From Fagopyrum homotropicum (Eukaryota > Streptophyta > Magnoliopsida > Caryophyllales > Polygonaceae), in contig BSWB01000002.1 of assembly GCA_033239125.1 (NCBI GenBank), forward strand, positions 80,906,560 through 80,970,559: a stretch of DNA of 64,000 nt, in the 5' to 3' direction. Shown one piece after another: positions 19,214-31,212 of this stretch. Position 1 is the first letter of the stretch, and the number at the start of each line of letters is the position of its first letter. The position numbers and the translations under genes were made by a program. Under the pieces are notes generated by a model that was not told the origin of the DNA, searched no databases, and worked only from the letters and a program-made list of their open reading frames with translations.

Positions 19214-20772
19214 TTAAGCCATAATTCTGCGGAAATCTATATCACTGTCAGTGAAAAGATGATTCAAGTGTTTTTCTAGCTTGTTTACCATCTTGAGAAA
19301 AAGTGTTCTCTGCATCCCATCCTACAAATGAATATGTTAATTAGTTAAGAAAAAACAAGATGCTTTAGCCATGAGACTTCCTCATGAAAGTTCATACAAA
19401 GGAATAAGATATCACAAAGTTCATACAAAGACAAATTAATACCTTATTTAAATCTTGGCGTGCTCGGTTACTCGTAGTTATAAGGACAATTTCACGGCTC
19501 AACAATCTGCTAAGTATTCCAAATAAGGCAATAAAATCAAAAACATCAACAATCTGCATGAGTCAATCATCTAGTGTTGAAAGATCAGCTGATAACTGAT
19601 ACATTAACAAAGAAAAAAATCACCAAGAAGATCAATGAGGCATACTATCCCACACGGGTTTAAGACAACCACTTTTTGAGCTATATAGCATAGCAATCGC
19701 AAGAAGTGATCGTTGAAGGAGACAACTAAAAGTAATATGAATTACCTTGTCCGGTCTAAAGTTGATGAAGAAGTTGTACCAAATTAAAGCATGCACCTGT
19801 CAAGATCAGATGATTTTGATATTCAGCGTGGAATGGAGGAGACAAACAAAAGTATGATAACAACATTCTTAGTTAACCTAATTAACAAAGTGAGTAACAA
19901 ACATATGGCAATACAGGTCAGTAAATGACAAATTTGCATTGATATGCTCAAATAACAAGCTTACCAAGTAAACATATACTTAAGTGAGCAATATTATCGA
20001 ATCAAAATCAATGACAATCTCAACAGCTAACAAATCCAAAAATAGAAATCAAACAAAGAAGAAATGCATTGATATGCATACAAATACAATGACATTATCA
20101 AGTAAATGGTGCCGACCAAAGGAATCATGGAGAAATGATATCCATAGAAAGAAATTACTTGGCAATCAAGTTATAAACGGAAACCAAGAATCAAAACCTA
20201 CTTCAGGCTTTGTGATGTCCTCGAATGCACATGCACCGGAGTTTGAGTTGTAGACATGAGCCTAAAACAAGAAGAATCATAACTTGGACAATATGCATTA
20301 ACTAACTAACTAAAAGAACACAAGGAAATGAAGGAAGCCAAAATCAGGTGGGACCATTCACTCAAATCCAAACGCCAAAAAAAAAGGACTATGATCAATA
20401 AGCATTTCTCTTTTACTTTGGTTCGTTTGGGTTTTCATTTGAACTTGGCTAATGGAAAACAATAACAAACAAGACACATACAATACAAGAAAAAAGAGCA
20501 AGTCTTATTTAAGAATGTATTTTAAAATTCAAGTTTCAAGGTAAAGAATCAATAACAGATAGACTATCAACTCCAGATCTGCAACTTTATACTTACCAAA
20601 TCAAAATTATCTTAATATGCACCCAATAGACATTGAAAGACAATAAGAATAATAGATTAGTTGCTAGTAACAAAAGGGCTTGAACATATACCTCTCCACG
20701 AATGGCAAGCATGCACCCAACAATACTAAATGCAACGCACTTCTGCAAGCCAATAACTTGGACATGAGCCAT
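19214..20772 (-). CDS. AFG1-like ATPase fragment gene, five exons, 136 aa
   Basis: Proposed exons on the minus strand are 20772-20692, 20261-20202, 19796-19746, 19553-19443 and 19321-19214. Every intron is GT-AG and phase 0 (430, 405, 192 and 121 bp), and the joined frame is open from ATG to TAA. The last two exons read IVDVFDFIALFGILSRLLS, REIVLITTSNRARQDLNK and DGMQRTLFLKMVNKLEKH...TDSDIDFRRIMA. This matches the AFG1/LACE1 mitochondrial AAA-type ATPase segment after Walker B (VDVFAIVALSGILSRLL, VLVATSNRAPxDLN, DGMQ, SEIDYRRL). Walker A, the CFDE Walker B and the C-terminal third are absent, so ATPase activity is not expected. The first three exons are not recognised. It could be a truncated gene that is still spliced, or a pseudogene whose junctions happen to survive. 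Confidence 0.6.
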
Positions 20773-21840
20773 CTTGTCACTGGTAATTTCATATATGTTT
20801 CTTTACCAGTCAACTCAAATTGTTTAGTCACATATAGTTACTAATTTATCATAATAAAAAACAATATGAAACATAATTTTAAAGTACTCAACCCACTATA
20901 AGCGAGAATCATTCAACACATTATGAAATAGAATATAAAAGAGTTGAATGCCAAGTTGTTCTTTGACAATTTCTTGCATAAATGAAAACCTCAATGAAAT
21001 ACAATAATTTAAGAGGGAGGGGAGAACATAAAAACAAATTGACTGACTAGGTATATGATTTTGAAGGGAATATTATCATGCATGCTTTAGTATTCACTAC
21101 TACTTTAGTTAAATTATAGCTCATAAGTGACTCAAAATTCAAACCTAGATAGTTACAACTCTTAGTTTGGGGCAAAAGAGAAACCATCAACAGAAATTCT
21201 TGCAACACTGCAACTTGGATTCAAAGTTAGCTTCGCCGCTGGCCAGGAGGTTAGATCCCCAACCGCTGATAACATGAATTATGTCCTTAGTTTAGAATTG
21301 CATTTAGGTAGATTTTCCTTTTTTTGCATGCATAGACATGAATCCATGACATTTGAGCTTTCCTGTAGAATACTTAGTTTATTTGCATAAATAAATAATT
21401 TTTTATGGGCTGAAAATTAGCATTTAAAATCCCAAAAGAAATAACAACTTAACCTATAAGTTAAATGTGTTTTTATGGGCTGGAAAATAACAGCACTTGG
21501 GACGATTTGTAGCCTTGGGGTTCGTCCAGCGTGTCCATGCATAGCTAGTCCGTTGTTGATTGTGTTAATGTCTAGCAGACCCGTTCTGATGTTTGCATGA
21601 CTAAGTGGATTATCCGGTGGCTTCCTACATGGTCTTGCATGGAAGAGCTCTTTCATATGTGACTTTGATCTCCATCTCCCACTTGCATGTGTATGGAAAC
21701 ATTTATTTTTAGGATCCCTTATGTTCAGCATAGGATCAATCGACCCATCCTCTCTCTTTTGTCCATACATGTACTTACATGGTAACAATGGTTTCCATGC
21801 GTATGTGAGCCTTGTCATATTCCATCTCTTAAAGTTGGTT
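20773..21840. other. AT-rich stretch with no recognised gene
   Basis: No homology is seen on either strand. The minus-strand ORF at 21417-21893 (158 codons) has no recognisable domain and runs into the neighbouring repeat zone. Confidence 0.4.
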
Positions 21841-22480
21841 GTCACTTCTCTATTGAAGATGTCCTTCATTTCTTTCTCTAGGATACTCACCATTTCCTTC
21901 TAAGAAGTGGTTCGTGAAATGGTCTTTATCTCTCTACATGAAATGGTCTTCATCTCTTTGCTAGTAGTCGCTTTCATTTCTTCCCTGAAAATGTTATTCA
22001 TTTCTCTCTTATAAATGAATTTGACTCTTCCCCTTCTTCTTCTAAGACTGTTCTTCACTCCTTGCCTTCTAACTTCCTTGGCTTCCACTGTTATGGTCCT
22101 AAAGCTTTTGACACTTCCTCTTCTCCTCCTTGAAGTGCTCTTCACTTCCTGCTTCCTAGCTTCCATAATTATGGTCTTAAAGTGTGCTAGGTCCGGAGAT
22201 GCTTCTACATCAAAATGGTTTTTACTTCTCCATTAGAGATGGTCTTTAGTTCTTCCTCAAGGATGATCATCATTTTCTCCCGAGAGGTGGTTCGGGAGGT
22301 GGTCTTCATTTGCCTTCTAGAAATGGTATTTGTTTTTCTATTGGAGATGTTTTTCATTTCTCTACTAGAAATGATTTTGATCCTTCATCTTCTTCTCCTT
22401 AAGGTTTTTTGCATTCGTTGTGTCTTAGGTTTCATATTCATGACCTTAAAGTGAACTAGGTCTGGATATGCTCTTGCATC
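21840..22480 (-). repeat. Degenerate short-period repeat zone
   Basis: Units of about 25-35 bp built on GAAATGGTCTTCATTTCT and related words recur from about 21840 to 22400. A larger repeat is layered on top: ATGGTCTTAAAGTGTGCTAGGTCCGGA near 22163 resembles ATGACCTTAAAGTGAACTAGGTCTGGA near 22439, each following a CCTCTTCTCCT block. On the minus strand this reads as a Lys- and Arg-rich repeat (EMKTISCREIKTIS, RRRRGSVK), probably not a real protein. Confidence 0.45.
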
Positions 22481-22672
22481 ATTAGTATTTTCCAAATCAA
22501 AGGTAGTCTTGTGAATTTGACACTCGGTTTACTACAAATGTTGTGGTGATGTGGTGATGTGGACTTTGGAATTGCTTTATTGATTACTATCTTATTCTTT
22601 ATTTTTCTACCTATGTTATTTTCCAAGGAGGTTGATCGGTATTACTCCTTAAGGTTGATCGGCCTTACTGAT

Positions 22673-23979
22673 TGAAAACTCCATCTTGAGTATATTTGAA
22701 TATTTGATGATGAAAGACTTAACACAAAAAAGCGGTTTTTATAATAACAACATATTGATTGTATTTCTAGTTGCTTGGTTTGGTTAGTATTTTGTCTAAA
22801 TATGTGCAGGCCTTTGGAAGACATTTACAAGGACAGAACGAAGGCCTTGAAATCAAATATAAGGGACAAACACAAAGGCCTTGAAAGCTATTTCAAAGGA
22901 TCAAGTTTCAAAAGACAAAACAACCGGAAGGAATTCAAATCTCTATCAACCAAATCAACCAAGAATCAAAAGAGATCTTCCAAGGAGATACGCTCACACA
23001 AAGAAGATCTCGACGACCTAGAGGATTCGGTTCAAAACAAGATCTTGCAAAGATCTTTAAACAAAGGCACTAGACTTCTTCTCAACAGAATTCGAAGATC
23101 TTCATCCAACAAATCATAACAAGATCTGAAGATTTCGATGCCCAAAAGACAAAGATCTTCAACAGCGATGAGAATATTACGGAGAAGTAGAATCAACGTG
23201 TTTTAAGGAGATGAAGAAGATAATGAAGATCTACAACGGCTATCTCATCTCAACCAAGAAGAGTCTTTCATGGAGAAGAAGAAACCTTTACAACGGCTAG
23301 AAGACCTCTCCATCAAAGACTATAAATGAAGATGCCGATTGAAGAAGATGCAACACCAGCTTACACGGAAATATCCAAAGTCTTCAAGCAATCCAAAGTA
23401 TCTTCATTCGATCAAACAAGTTTTTCTTTCTCTTTTTCTACAAAAGCTTTATCCCCTAGAGATAGATAAACTCGAGAGCTCTATTGGCATATCTAAAGAG
23501 TGTTATACTAGAGTGTGTTACTCTGCGAAGTAACTAGGCTATTATATCAAGATGAAGAGTTGGAGCTAGATCGTAGCGTTAGCTACAGTCAGAGAAGAAG
23601 GGGATTTGTTCTAGTTTGTATCTAGGACTCTTCGAAGCTGATAATAGATAGTTAGATCCTACGGATATACCCAGGACGGAGAGTAGGCTATTTAGAGCCG
23701 AACTTCATAAATATATCCTCGTGTCGATCTTTTCAATTCCGCACCATATCTTGCTTTACTGTGACTAACTTTGTTTTGTAGGTTTACAAAGTCAAGGCCC
23801 TTGAAATCAGTTTCAAAGCCCTTGAAATCAAAGTGTGTCACAAAGAGCTCAGATCGACATCAAGGCCTTTGAAATCAGTTTCAAAGCCTTGAGATAGGTT
23901 TTTGGGAAAAGTTCTCATACTCTATTCAACTCCCCTTCTAGAGTATCTTTATCCTTTATATTCACCTAACGGTTTTTCA
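22673..23979 (+). repeat. 5' LTR of element B
   Basis: Very similar over its length to 31213-32552, with scattered substitutions and small indels, so the insertion is not recent. It is rich in CAAGGCCTTGAAA-type motifs (about 22845, 22877, 23798, 23820 and 23862). Confidence 0.93.
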
Positions 23980-23981
23980 AT

Positions 23982-23994
23982 TGGTATTAGAGCT
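23982..23994 (+). other. Primer-binding site, initiator tRNA-Met type
   Basis: TGGTATTAGAGCT lies two bases after the LTR. The usual copia form is TGGTATCAGAGC, so there is one change. Confidence 0.88.
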
Positions 23995-24034
23995 CGACTC
24001 ACGTATATTGATTTAACCATCAGTGAGACTAATC

Positions 24035-25480
24035 ATGAATCCTATAGGTGATGGAGGATTTGCTCAAGGAAGATCCTCATCTCGACCACCACTCTTTTGT
24101 GGAAACAACTTTGCCCATTGGAGAGTACTATGCCCATGTTCATTATTGATCAAGACATGGAACTATGGAGCATTATTCAAAATGGCCCCAAAGTCCCAAC
24201 TACCACAGTTAAAGGTGTCCAAGTCGCAAAGAAGGAAGTCTCAAAGAAGGAAGTTGACTTCACACAAGCTTGTTGTCACATACGAAGGAACAAGTCAATT
24301 CAAGGAAACAAAGATCAACATCTTCCTCATACAATATGAGCTATTCAAGATGAATCAAAACGAACCAGTCAAAGAAATGTTCACAAGATCTACTGAGATC
24401 GTGAACAACATGGACTCACTTGGAAAGGTCTTCACAAACAAAGAAAAAGTTAGAAAGGTTCTAAGGAGTTTACTTAAAGCTAAGTGGGGACCAAAGATGA
24501 CTGTCATCGAAGAAGCTCAAAATCTCTCAACTCTTCCTCTTGACGACCTCCTTGGAAAACTCATCACACACGAGATGGTTCTTGGTGAAGAAGATGAAGA
24601 GCTCTCATCTAACACAAAAAATCTTGCATTAAGATCTTAAAAGGATGAGCTACCATTAGAAGAGGAAGATAGTGATGATGATGAAGAAGAAGAAGAAGAT
24701 GCAATTGCCTTGATCTCCATGGGTCTCGCGAAGATTCTTAGAATAAAGAAACAGTTTGCAAACAACAAAGAATATCCGCAAACATCAAGGCCTCGAGGTA
24801 AGTTTTCTAACTCTAACAAGAAACCTAAAGTTCTGACTTGTTTTGAGTGTGGTGAAATAGATCATCTTGTTAAGGACTGTCCATAAAAGAAGAGGACCAA
24901 CTTTAAGAAGAATGATCGAAAGAAGAAAGCTATGATAGCTTCATGGAGTGATTCAGATTCCTCAAATGAATCAAAAGACGAAAAAGAACAAGCAAACCTT
25001 TGTCTTATGGCCGATCATGAAGAAGATCCAAATCTCTACGTTAATAATGTGGTAAGTACCATAATGTCTTAATCTGAATCTGATCTCACACAATTCCTTA
25101 AAGACATTATCATATGTGATAAAGAACATAGGGTAAAGATAAGTTTCTTGAAAAAAAAGCTTCTCAAACAAGAGAAAAAATTAATTGATATATCTTTGGA
25201 GATTGAAAATCTTAACATTGAAAAGTTAGACCTTGATATCAATATCAAGACCTTGGAATCTGACAATGCGATTCTCAAGGGCAATCTTTCTTCTCTCCAT
25301 CAATAATATATCGATCTAGAGAAACAAAAGGTTGATCTAACTGTGATGTGTCAAGACCAAAAGGCTGCACTTATTCAATTCACTCGTTCGAAAGCCAATC
25401 TCGAAAGGATGATGGGTGAGCAACAATCTTCCCTTAACAAAAATGGTATAGGATATCATGTCAGTTTTTCCTAGAAAAAC
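24035..25480 (+). pseudogene. Copia gag of element B
   Basis: The first ATG after the primer site is at 24035 (MNPIGDGG). Recognisable parts are RPPLFCGNNFAHW, EGTSQFKETKINIFLIQYELFKM, the UBN2-type segment through LSTLPLDDLLGKLITHEM (near 24520-24575), a Glu- and Asp-rich run, and the zinc knuckle CFECGEIDHLVKDC at about 24839-24880. A coiled-coil-like region follows (LEIENLNIEKLDLDINIKTLE). Several stops (about 24638, 24883, 25070 and 25304) and a frame change around 24200 break it. Confidence 0.8.
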
Positions 25481-25719
25481 AACTACCACTTTTGTTAAAG
25501 CTAAAAGAAGTATTCATATGCCCACATGTTTCTACTGTTGTAAAAAGGATCATGTCAAATCTACAGTCCATTTAGAAGAAATGATCATTACATCATTAGA
25601 AACACTTATCCTCTATGTCTAAGGAAACAAGTTAAGCAAATATGGGTTCCTAAAGGTACTAGACCTCCAAACATGATTGAGCCTGAATATGGACCAAAAT
25701 ATGCCATTTGGTCGACCCG

Positions 25720-28700
25720 AAAAGGTTGATGTTTGTTGTTTTGCAGGATATCACCAAGGTAAAGGAGCATAAATGGATATTAGATAGTGATTGTTCAAGA
25801 CATATGAGTGGAAAAAGCTCACTATTCTCAAAACTAAAGAAGCAATCATCTGGAACCATTACGCTTGGTGATAAAGGAAAGTGTGACATTATTGCATTGG
25901 TAAAATTTGTTATAATTCATCTAACTTTATTAATGATGTATATCTTGTTGACGGTTTGAAGTATAACTTGCTTAGCATCTCTCAAATATGTGATAAAGGC
26001 AACAAGGTTATGTTTGATTCAGAAAAATGTGAAGTTCAAGACAAGATATCGGGTGATATTGTGCTTACAGCTCCTAGATGCAACAATGTTTATTCTATGA
26101 GTACTAACCAAGTTTCAGGACCTAAGCTAAAATGTCTCAAGGCCTTGACTGACGATCCAAGGCTTTGGCATAGAAGACTTGGTCACGTAAGCATGCATAC
26201 AATGCATAAGCTACTTTCAAAGGATCTGGTACGTGGATTGCCAAATCTAAACTTCAAGGTAGATGAACTTTGTAAAGCTTGTACACAAGGTAAACAAACA
26301 AGAGGTTCATTCAAACCAAAGAAGGTTGTAAGTTCTTCTCTACCCATTGAGCTTTTACATATCGATCTTTGTGGTCTTATGCGTGTCAAATCTCCCAAAG
26401 GTAAACAATACATTCTTGTTATTATGGATGATTTTTCTCGTTTTACATGGATATTATTCTTACGGGAAAAATCTGAAGCATTGTTTGAGTTTTTAAAATT
26501 GTGTAAGGAGTTGCAAACTTTGAAAAACCTACCTATCGTTTCGATAAGAAGTGATCATGGTAGAGAATTTGATCAATTAAAGTTTGATTTGTTTTGTGCA
26601 AAGTATGGTATTTCACACAACTTTTCTTCTCCTAGAACTCCTCAACAAAACGGGGTTGTGGAACGTAAGAACCACACCTTAGAGGATATATCTAGGACTA
26701 TGCTTTTAGAAAACAATTTGGCAAAAAGTTTTTGGGCTGAATTAGTAAACACCGCTAACTACATCTTAAACAAATGTTTAATTCACCCTATTTTGAAAAA
26801 GACTCCTTATGAACTCTTTAAGGGTAGAAAGCCTAATATTTCATATTTTAAACCCTTTGGATGTACATGCTTTGTCCATAACAGTGGCAAAGAAAACCTT
26901 GGTAAATTTGATGCACGTAGTGACGAAGTAGTATTCATTGGATATGCTTCAAATAGCAAAGCTTATCGTGTCTATAATAAGCGTACCAAGATTGTTGAGG
27001 AAAGTATTCATGTCATATTTGATGAAAGCAATGATGGTACTTTGAGTGAAAGTTTTGCAGATCTTAATCTGAATCAACGTAAAGATCACAATTCTGATGA
27101 AGAGGAAGATCCTAAGGTTCAAGAAAAGAATATGCAAGAGAAGATTCAAGATACCGGAGAAAAATCTCAAGACCTTGAAACAGAAAACTGCAATGTAAGA
27201 ACTCTGTTTCAAGGCCTTGAAACCCATTTTCAAGGCCTTGATATAGGATCCAAGGGCAACACTCCAGTTATACCTGAATCCAGGCAAGCACATGAGCCTC
27301 AATCTTCAGGATCTGTTTCATCTTACAAACGAAGGAAGTTTCAACATTCTTCATACCATCCACAAGAGAATGTATCTCAGATCCAAACGCCGGAGTTCAA
27401 ACTCGATCCAAAGTTAACAACCTATGTGCTTTCTCGGCGTTCGTTTCTCTTATTGAGCCCAAAAATTATATTCAAGTTCTTCAAGAACCCGACTGGATCA
27501 TTGCCATGCAAAATGAACTAAATGAGTTTGAGAGAAACAAGGTTTGGACTCTCACTACAAGACCAAAGCATCAATCCGTTATTGGCACGAAATGGGTTTT
27601 TCGCAACAAGTTGGATGAAAATGGTAAAGTCATTCGAAATAAAGCACGACTTGTTGCTCAAGGCTATAATCAAGAGGAAGATATTGATTATGAGGAGACT
27701 TTTGCTCCGGTTTCCAAGTTAGAAGCCATACGTATGCTACTTGCATTTGCATCCTTCATGAGCATAAAGTTATTTCAAATGGATGTAAAATGTGCTTTTT
27801 TAAATGGCTTCTTAGAAGAAGAAGTCTACGTTGCTCAACCGCCCGCTTTTGAAAATAATGATTTTGCGGATCATGTTTTTAAATTGGACAAGGCTTTATA
27901 TGGCCTAAACAAGCTCCTCGAGCTTGGTATGAAAGATTGTCCAAGTATCTTCTTGAAAACAATTATAAAAGGGGTTTGATTGACAGAATTTTATTTATCA
28001 AAACTAGAGGCAACGATATTCTAGTAGTACAAATCTATGTTGATGATATATTATTCGGTGCTACTAATGATTCCCTATGCAAGAATTTTTCAGATATTAT
28101 GTGCAGGGAATTTGAAATGAGCCTAATGAGTGAGTTAAATTTCTTTCTTGGACTTCAAGTTACACAAGCAAAGAAAGGAATTTTTCTCAATCAAAGCAAG
28201 TATACCCAGGACTTGCTCAAGAAGTATAAGATGGATCAATCCAAGGTTGCAAAAAACTCCTATGATTTCTACACTTTCGCTTGACCATGACAAAGATGGC
28301 AAAAGTGTGGTATAAAAGGAGTATCGAGGTATGATCGGTTCTTTGTTATATCTATCCGCTAGTCGACCTGACATTATGTTTAGTGTGTGCATGTGTGCAA
28401 GATTTCAAATTGATCCTAAAGAGTCACACTTGATAGCTGTGAAAAGGATATTTTGATATCTCAATGGCACTAAGGATTTAGGGTTGTCGTACCCACGTCA
28501 AAGCTCGTTCCACCTCGTTGGCTATTCAGATGCAGACTTTGTAGGTTATAAGGTCGATAGAAAAAGTACTTCTGGATGTTGCCAATTCTTAGGGACATCC
28601 CTAATTAGTTGGCATTCAAAGAAGCAAAACTCTGTCGCCCTATCCACAGCTGAAGCCGAATACATAGCTGCAGGAGTCTGTTGTGCACAAATTCTATGGA

Positions 28701-28940
28701 TAGCTCAACAACTTCGTGATCTTGGCTTTGATTTAAAAGGTATTCCTATTAAATGTGATAATACTAGTGCTATTTAGATTACTAAAAATCTTGTGCGGCA
28801 TTCAAGGATAAAGCATATCGATGTAAGGCATCACTTCATACGTGATCATGTTGAGAAAGGTGATGTTTCGATTTCTTTTATATCAACTGACTTGCAACTT
28901 GTAGACATCTTTACTAAGCCTCTTCCTGGAATCAATTCAA
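25720..28940 (+). pseudogene. Copia pol of element B: protease, integrase, RT, RNase H
   Basis: The protease region HKWILDSDCSRHM is at about 25768-25806; the usual DSG triad reads DSD here. The integrase frame (25956-27521) shows the GAG-pre-integrase part (LWHRRLGHVS, CKACTQGKQ) and the catalytic triad in HIDLCG, IRSDHGREFD and NGVVERKN. A frameshift at about 27430-27506 separates RT. RT shows GTKWVFRNKLDENG, KARLVAQGY, ETFAPV and YVDDILFGATN (about 28036-28070), with another frame change near 27920. RNase H (28484-28950) shows DRKSTSGCCQFLG, SRKQ-like SKKQNSVALSTAEAEYIA and a TAG after DNTSAI, then IFTKPLPG. No functional polyprotein is possible. Confidence 0.9.
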
Positions 28941-29339
28941 TTTTATTTGTTTAGAACTTGGTATGTTGAACAAGGAAGCATTAACGTAGGGGGAGTAAAT
29001 TGTTTTATTTTCTCCTTCGTATGCAGCCTACTTTTCGTTTTCAAGGGCCTTGAAATACAATTCAAGGACCTTGAAACGAAATTCAAGGGCAAAATTGAAT
29101 ATCACGGATCTATTTAGGAATTAATATCTTTTAGATATTTTGATTCCTAATTTTTTTTTAAAAAAGAAGGTTTTTAAAATAATTTCAAAAGCCTTTAACT
29201 TCAGATTTAAAGAATTTTAAAAAGCGGTTACAAAATTTATGGAAAGAATTCTAATCAAAATCGGTTCTTTCAAGATTTTTGATTTTCTCAAGATCTTATT
29301 AAACCGATGATGATGTGACTTCTTCCCTTAAATACCACC

Positions 29340-29343
29340 TTTT

Positions 29344-29387
<44 letters not shown>

Positions 29388-29388
29388 A
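29340..29388 (+). repeat. CTTT microsatellite
   Basis: About eleven tandem TTTC units, in the spacer between pol and the downstream ORF of element B. Confidence 0.95.
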
Positions 29389-29468
29389 CGCTTCAACTTC
29401 TCTTTACAAACCCTCTGCTTTACCCTTTCGTTTTCAAACACGGTTTCAACTTCTTTCAAATACTATCC

Positions 29469-30887
29469 ATGGCTTCTAAGAGATCTTCAGTAGGTGAAGC
29501 ATCGTCACTGCTTCAAAACGATAGAGGATTGTTCATCTCTCATCAAACTTCGAGTCCAGCTCCGATTCCTCATTTCCCATGGACGATGTGGAAATCTGCA
29601 CCAAAACAGGCATTCCGTCGCACTGGTTTGGGAGCCAAGCTGTTGTTAGAAAGTGGCTTGATGGTTTCAATGAAAGAGAGTTGTGCATGTGCGAGTTAGT
29701 CGACCGGGAACTCTTCGTTTCACTAGCTCTTCCAGGTCTCACCATGCTCCAGGCTAGTTCAATTTGGATAATTCTCAATCCGGGGGAGATAAGCATACCC
29801 ACGGTTAACAAGGTTGTTCTTCGTCAATCTTACAACAAGAAGGGAACGAGGTGAACTATTTCTGGAATCAGTGGTCAAAGGTAAGAAAATCGCTCTTTCC
29901 TTTTTTGTTATTGCCGAGATTCTAGGGCTTCCTACCTTTAACTCTTTCGACCACCCAACCCCATCCAAAACTATTAAACTGGCTAAAGAGCAATTTCTTC
30001 TGCCAAAGTCTCTGCCACAACCGACTATTACCTGTTTGTCTCTTGAGGCTAGAATAGTATGTGTTATTCCGGTGAGATGTGTGGCGCCGAGGGTTAACAA
30101 TAGGGATGTGCTTACAAACCAGTTGTTGGCCTTCTTGTATCATGTGATAAATGGACTGGATGTCGACCTTCTTGAAATCATTTTGAATCACATGCTTCAC
30201 TTAATCAACTCCCCATGTGATACTCCTCTGTCATATGCAAATCTGCTTCCTAAAATTTTTAGGTATTTTTCTATTGATTATTCTGATTTGGAACAAGTTT
30301 ACATTGCGGGCGAATTAGATGAAAAATTCTTTGATAGCATGGGAATCAAAAGAATAGAGACAAGTGATTGGACTTTGAAAGATTAACCGGCTTGGAACTA
30401 TACAATTGTACAGAGATTGGAAGCTGTGGAAAGAGAATTGGATTCTATGCGATATGATCTCCTAAACTTCAGATCTGCGATCACTGATCGTCTAGATGAG
30501 ACACAGGATTGACTGGGGATCCTAAATCAAAAGATCAATAAGATTTTCCATGTAAATGCTCTGTCTCTCACAGTTGCCAATAACATTAAGCCGCTAACAA
30601 AGAAGGATGGCCAAGCTACTACTCAAGATGCTGAAAAGGTTATGGACCAATGTTACAAAATTATCAAGGATCGGCCTATTGGTCAACCTTCTTCTAAGGA
30701 TTCAGATATTTTGCAAATTGAGGAGTTTGGTATTGTGAAAAAATACAAAGATGCCGCTGACCAACGACGTACAGATGAATCTGTAAAGAACTTTGAACTC
30801 CAGAATGCTAAAGACCGTTGGAGGCAGAAGTGCATGAAGGAACACAATGGGAAAGGGCGTCTGAATCCGAGGTGGTACCACAAGTGA
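29469..30887 (+). pseudogene. Downstream (env-position) ORF of the SIRE-like element
   Basis: Begins MASKRSSVGEASSLLQNDRG at 29469. The reading continues in two other frames: MDDVEICTKTGIPSHWFGSQAVVRKWLDGF...LPGLTML, then GELFLESVVKGKKIALSFFVIAEILGLP...DVLTNQLLAFLYHVINGLDVDLLEIILNHM, ending in a coiled-coil-like tail (LEAVERELDSMRYDLLNFRSAITDRLDE) and a basic C-terminus to 30887. The central part resembles the plant-specific protein coded after pol in SIRE-type and Athila-type elements. No signal peptide or membrane segment is visible, so the common env label is positional only. Two frame changes and two TGA or TAA stops make it a pseudogene. Confidence 0.65.
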
Positions 30888-31074
30888 AGACTCTTCGCCT
30901 TCCATGGGTTTCAAGGCCCTTGATATTGATCTCAAAGCCCCTTGGTTTTGATATTAAGACCTTGATATGTGTTTTGAAAGACTTGGTTTTACAGTGGTTT
31001 TTGGAATACTTTTTATGGTTTGTAATTTAAAACTCCCGTACTTTAACTGTTTTTCTCCCTTATTGAAAGACAAA

Positions 31075-31086
31075 GGGGGGGGGGGG
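31075..31086 (+). repeat. 12-bp G run
   Basis: AAAG followed by twelve G, 126 bp upstream of the 3' LTR of element B. It may be a purine-rich remnant of plus-strand priming sequence, but the likely polypurine tract is AAGGTGGAGA at 31203-31212, directly against the LTR. Confidence 0.6.
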
Positions 31087-31212
31087 AATTTATGATCCGA
31101 AATTTTGATATTTCTGCATTCTGCATTTAAGTTTGTTTTGATATTCATATATGCATCACTAATTCTACAATGCAGGTACGATATTTGTGTTATCTTCCAT
31201 CAAGGTGGAGAT

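Noticed and set aside
31075..31086. G run as the polypurine tract of element B
   Set aside because: It lies 126 bp from the LTR, whereas AAGGTGGAGA directly abuts the LTR and is the better candidate.
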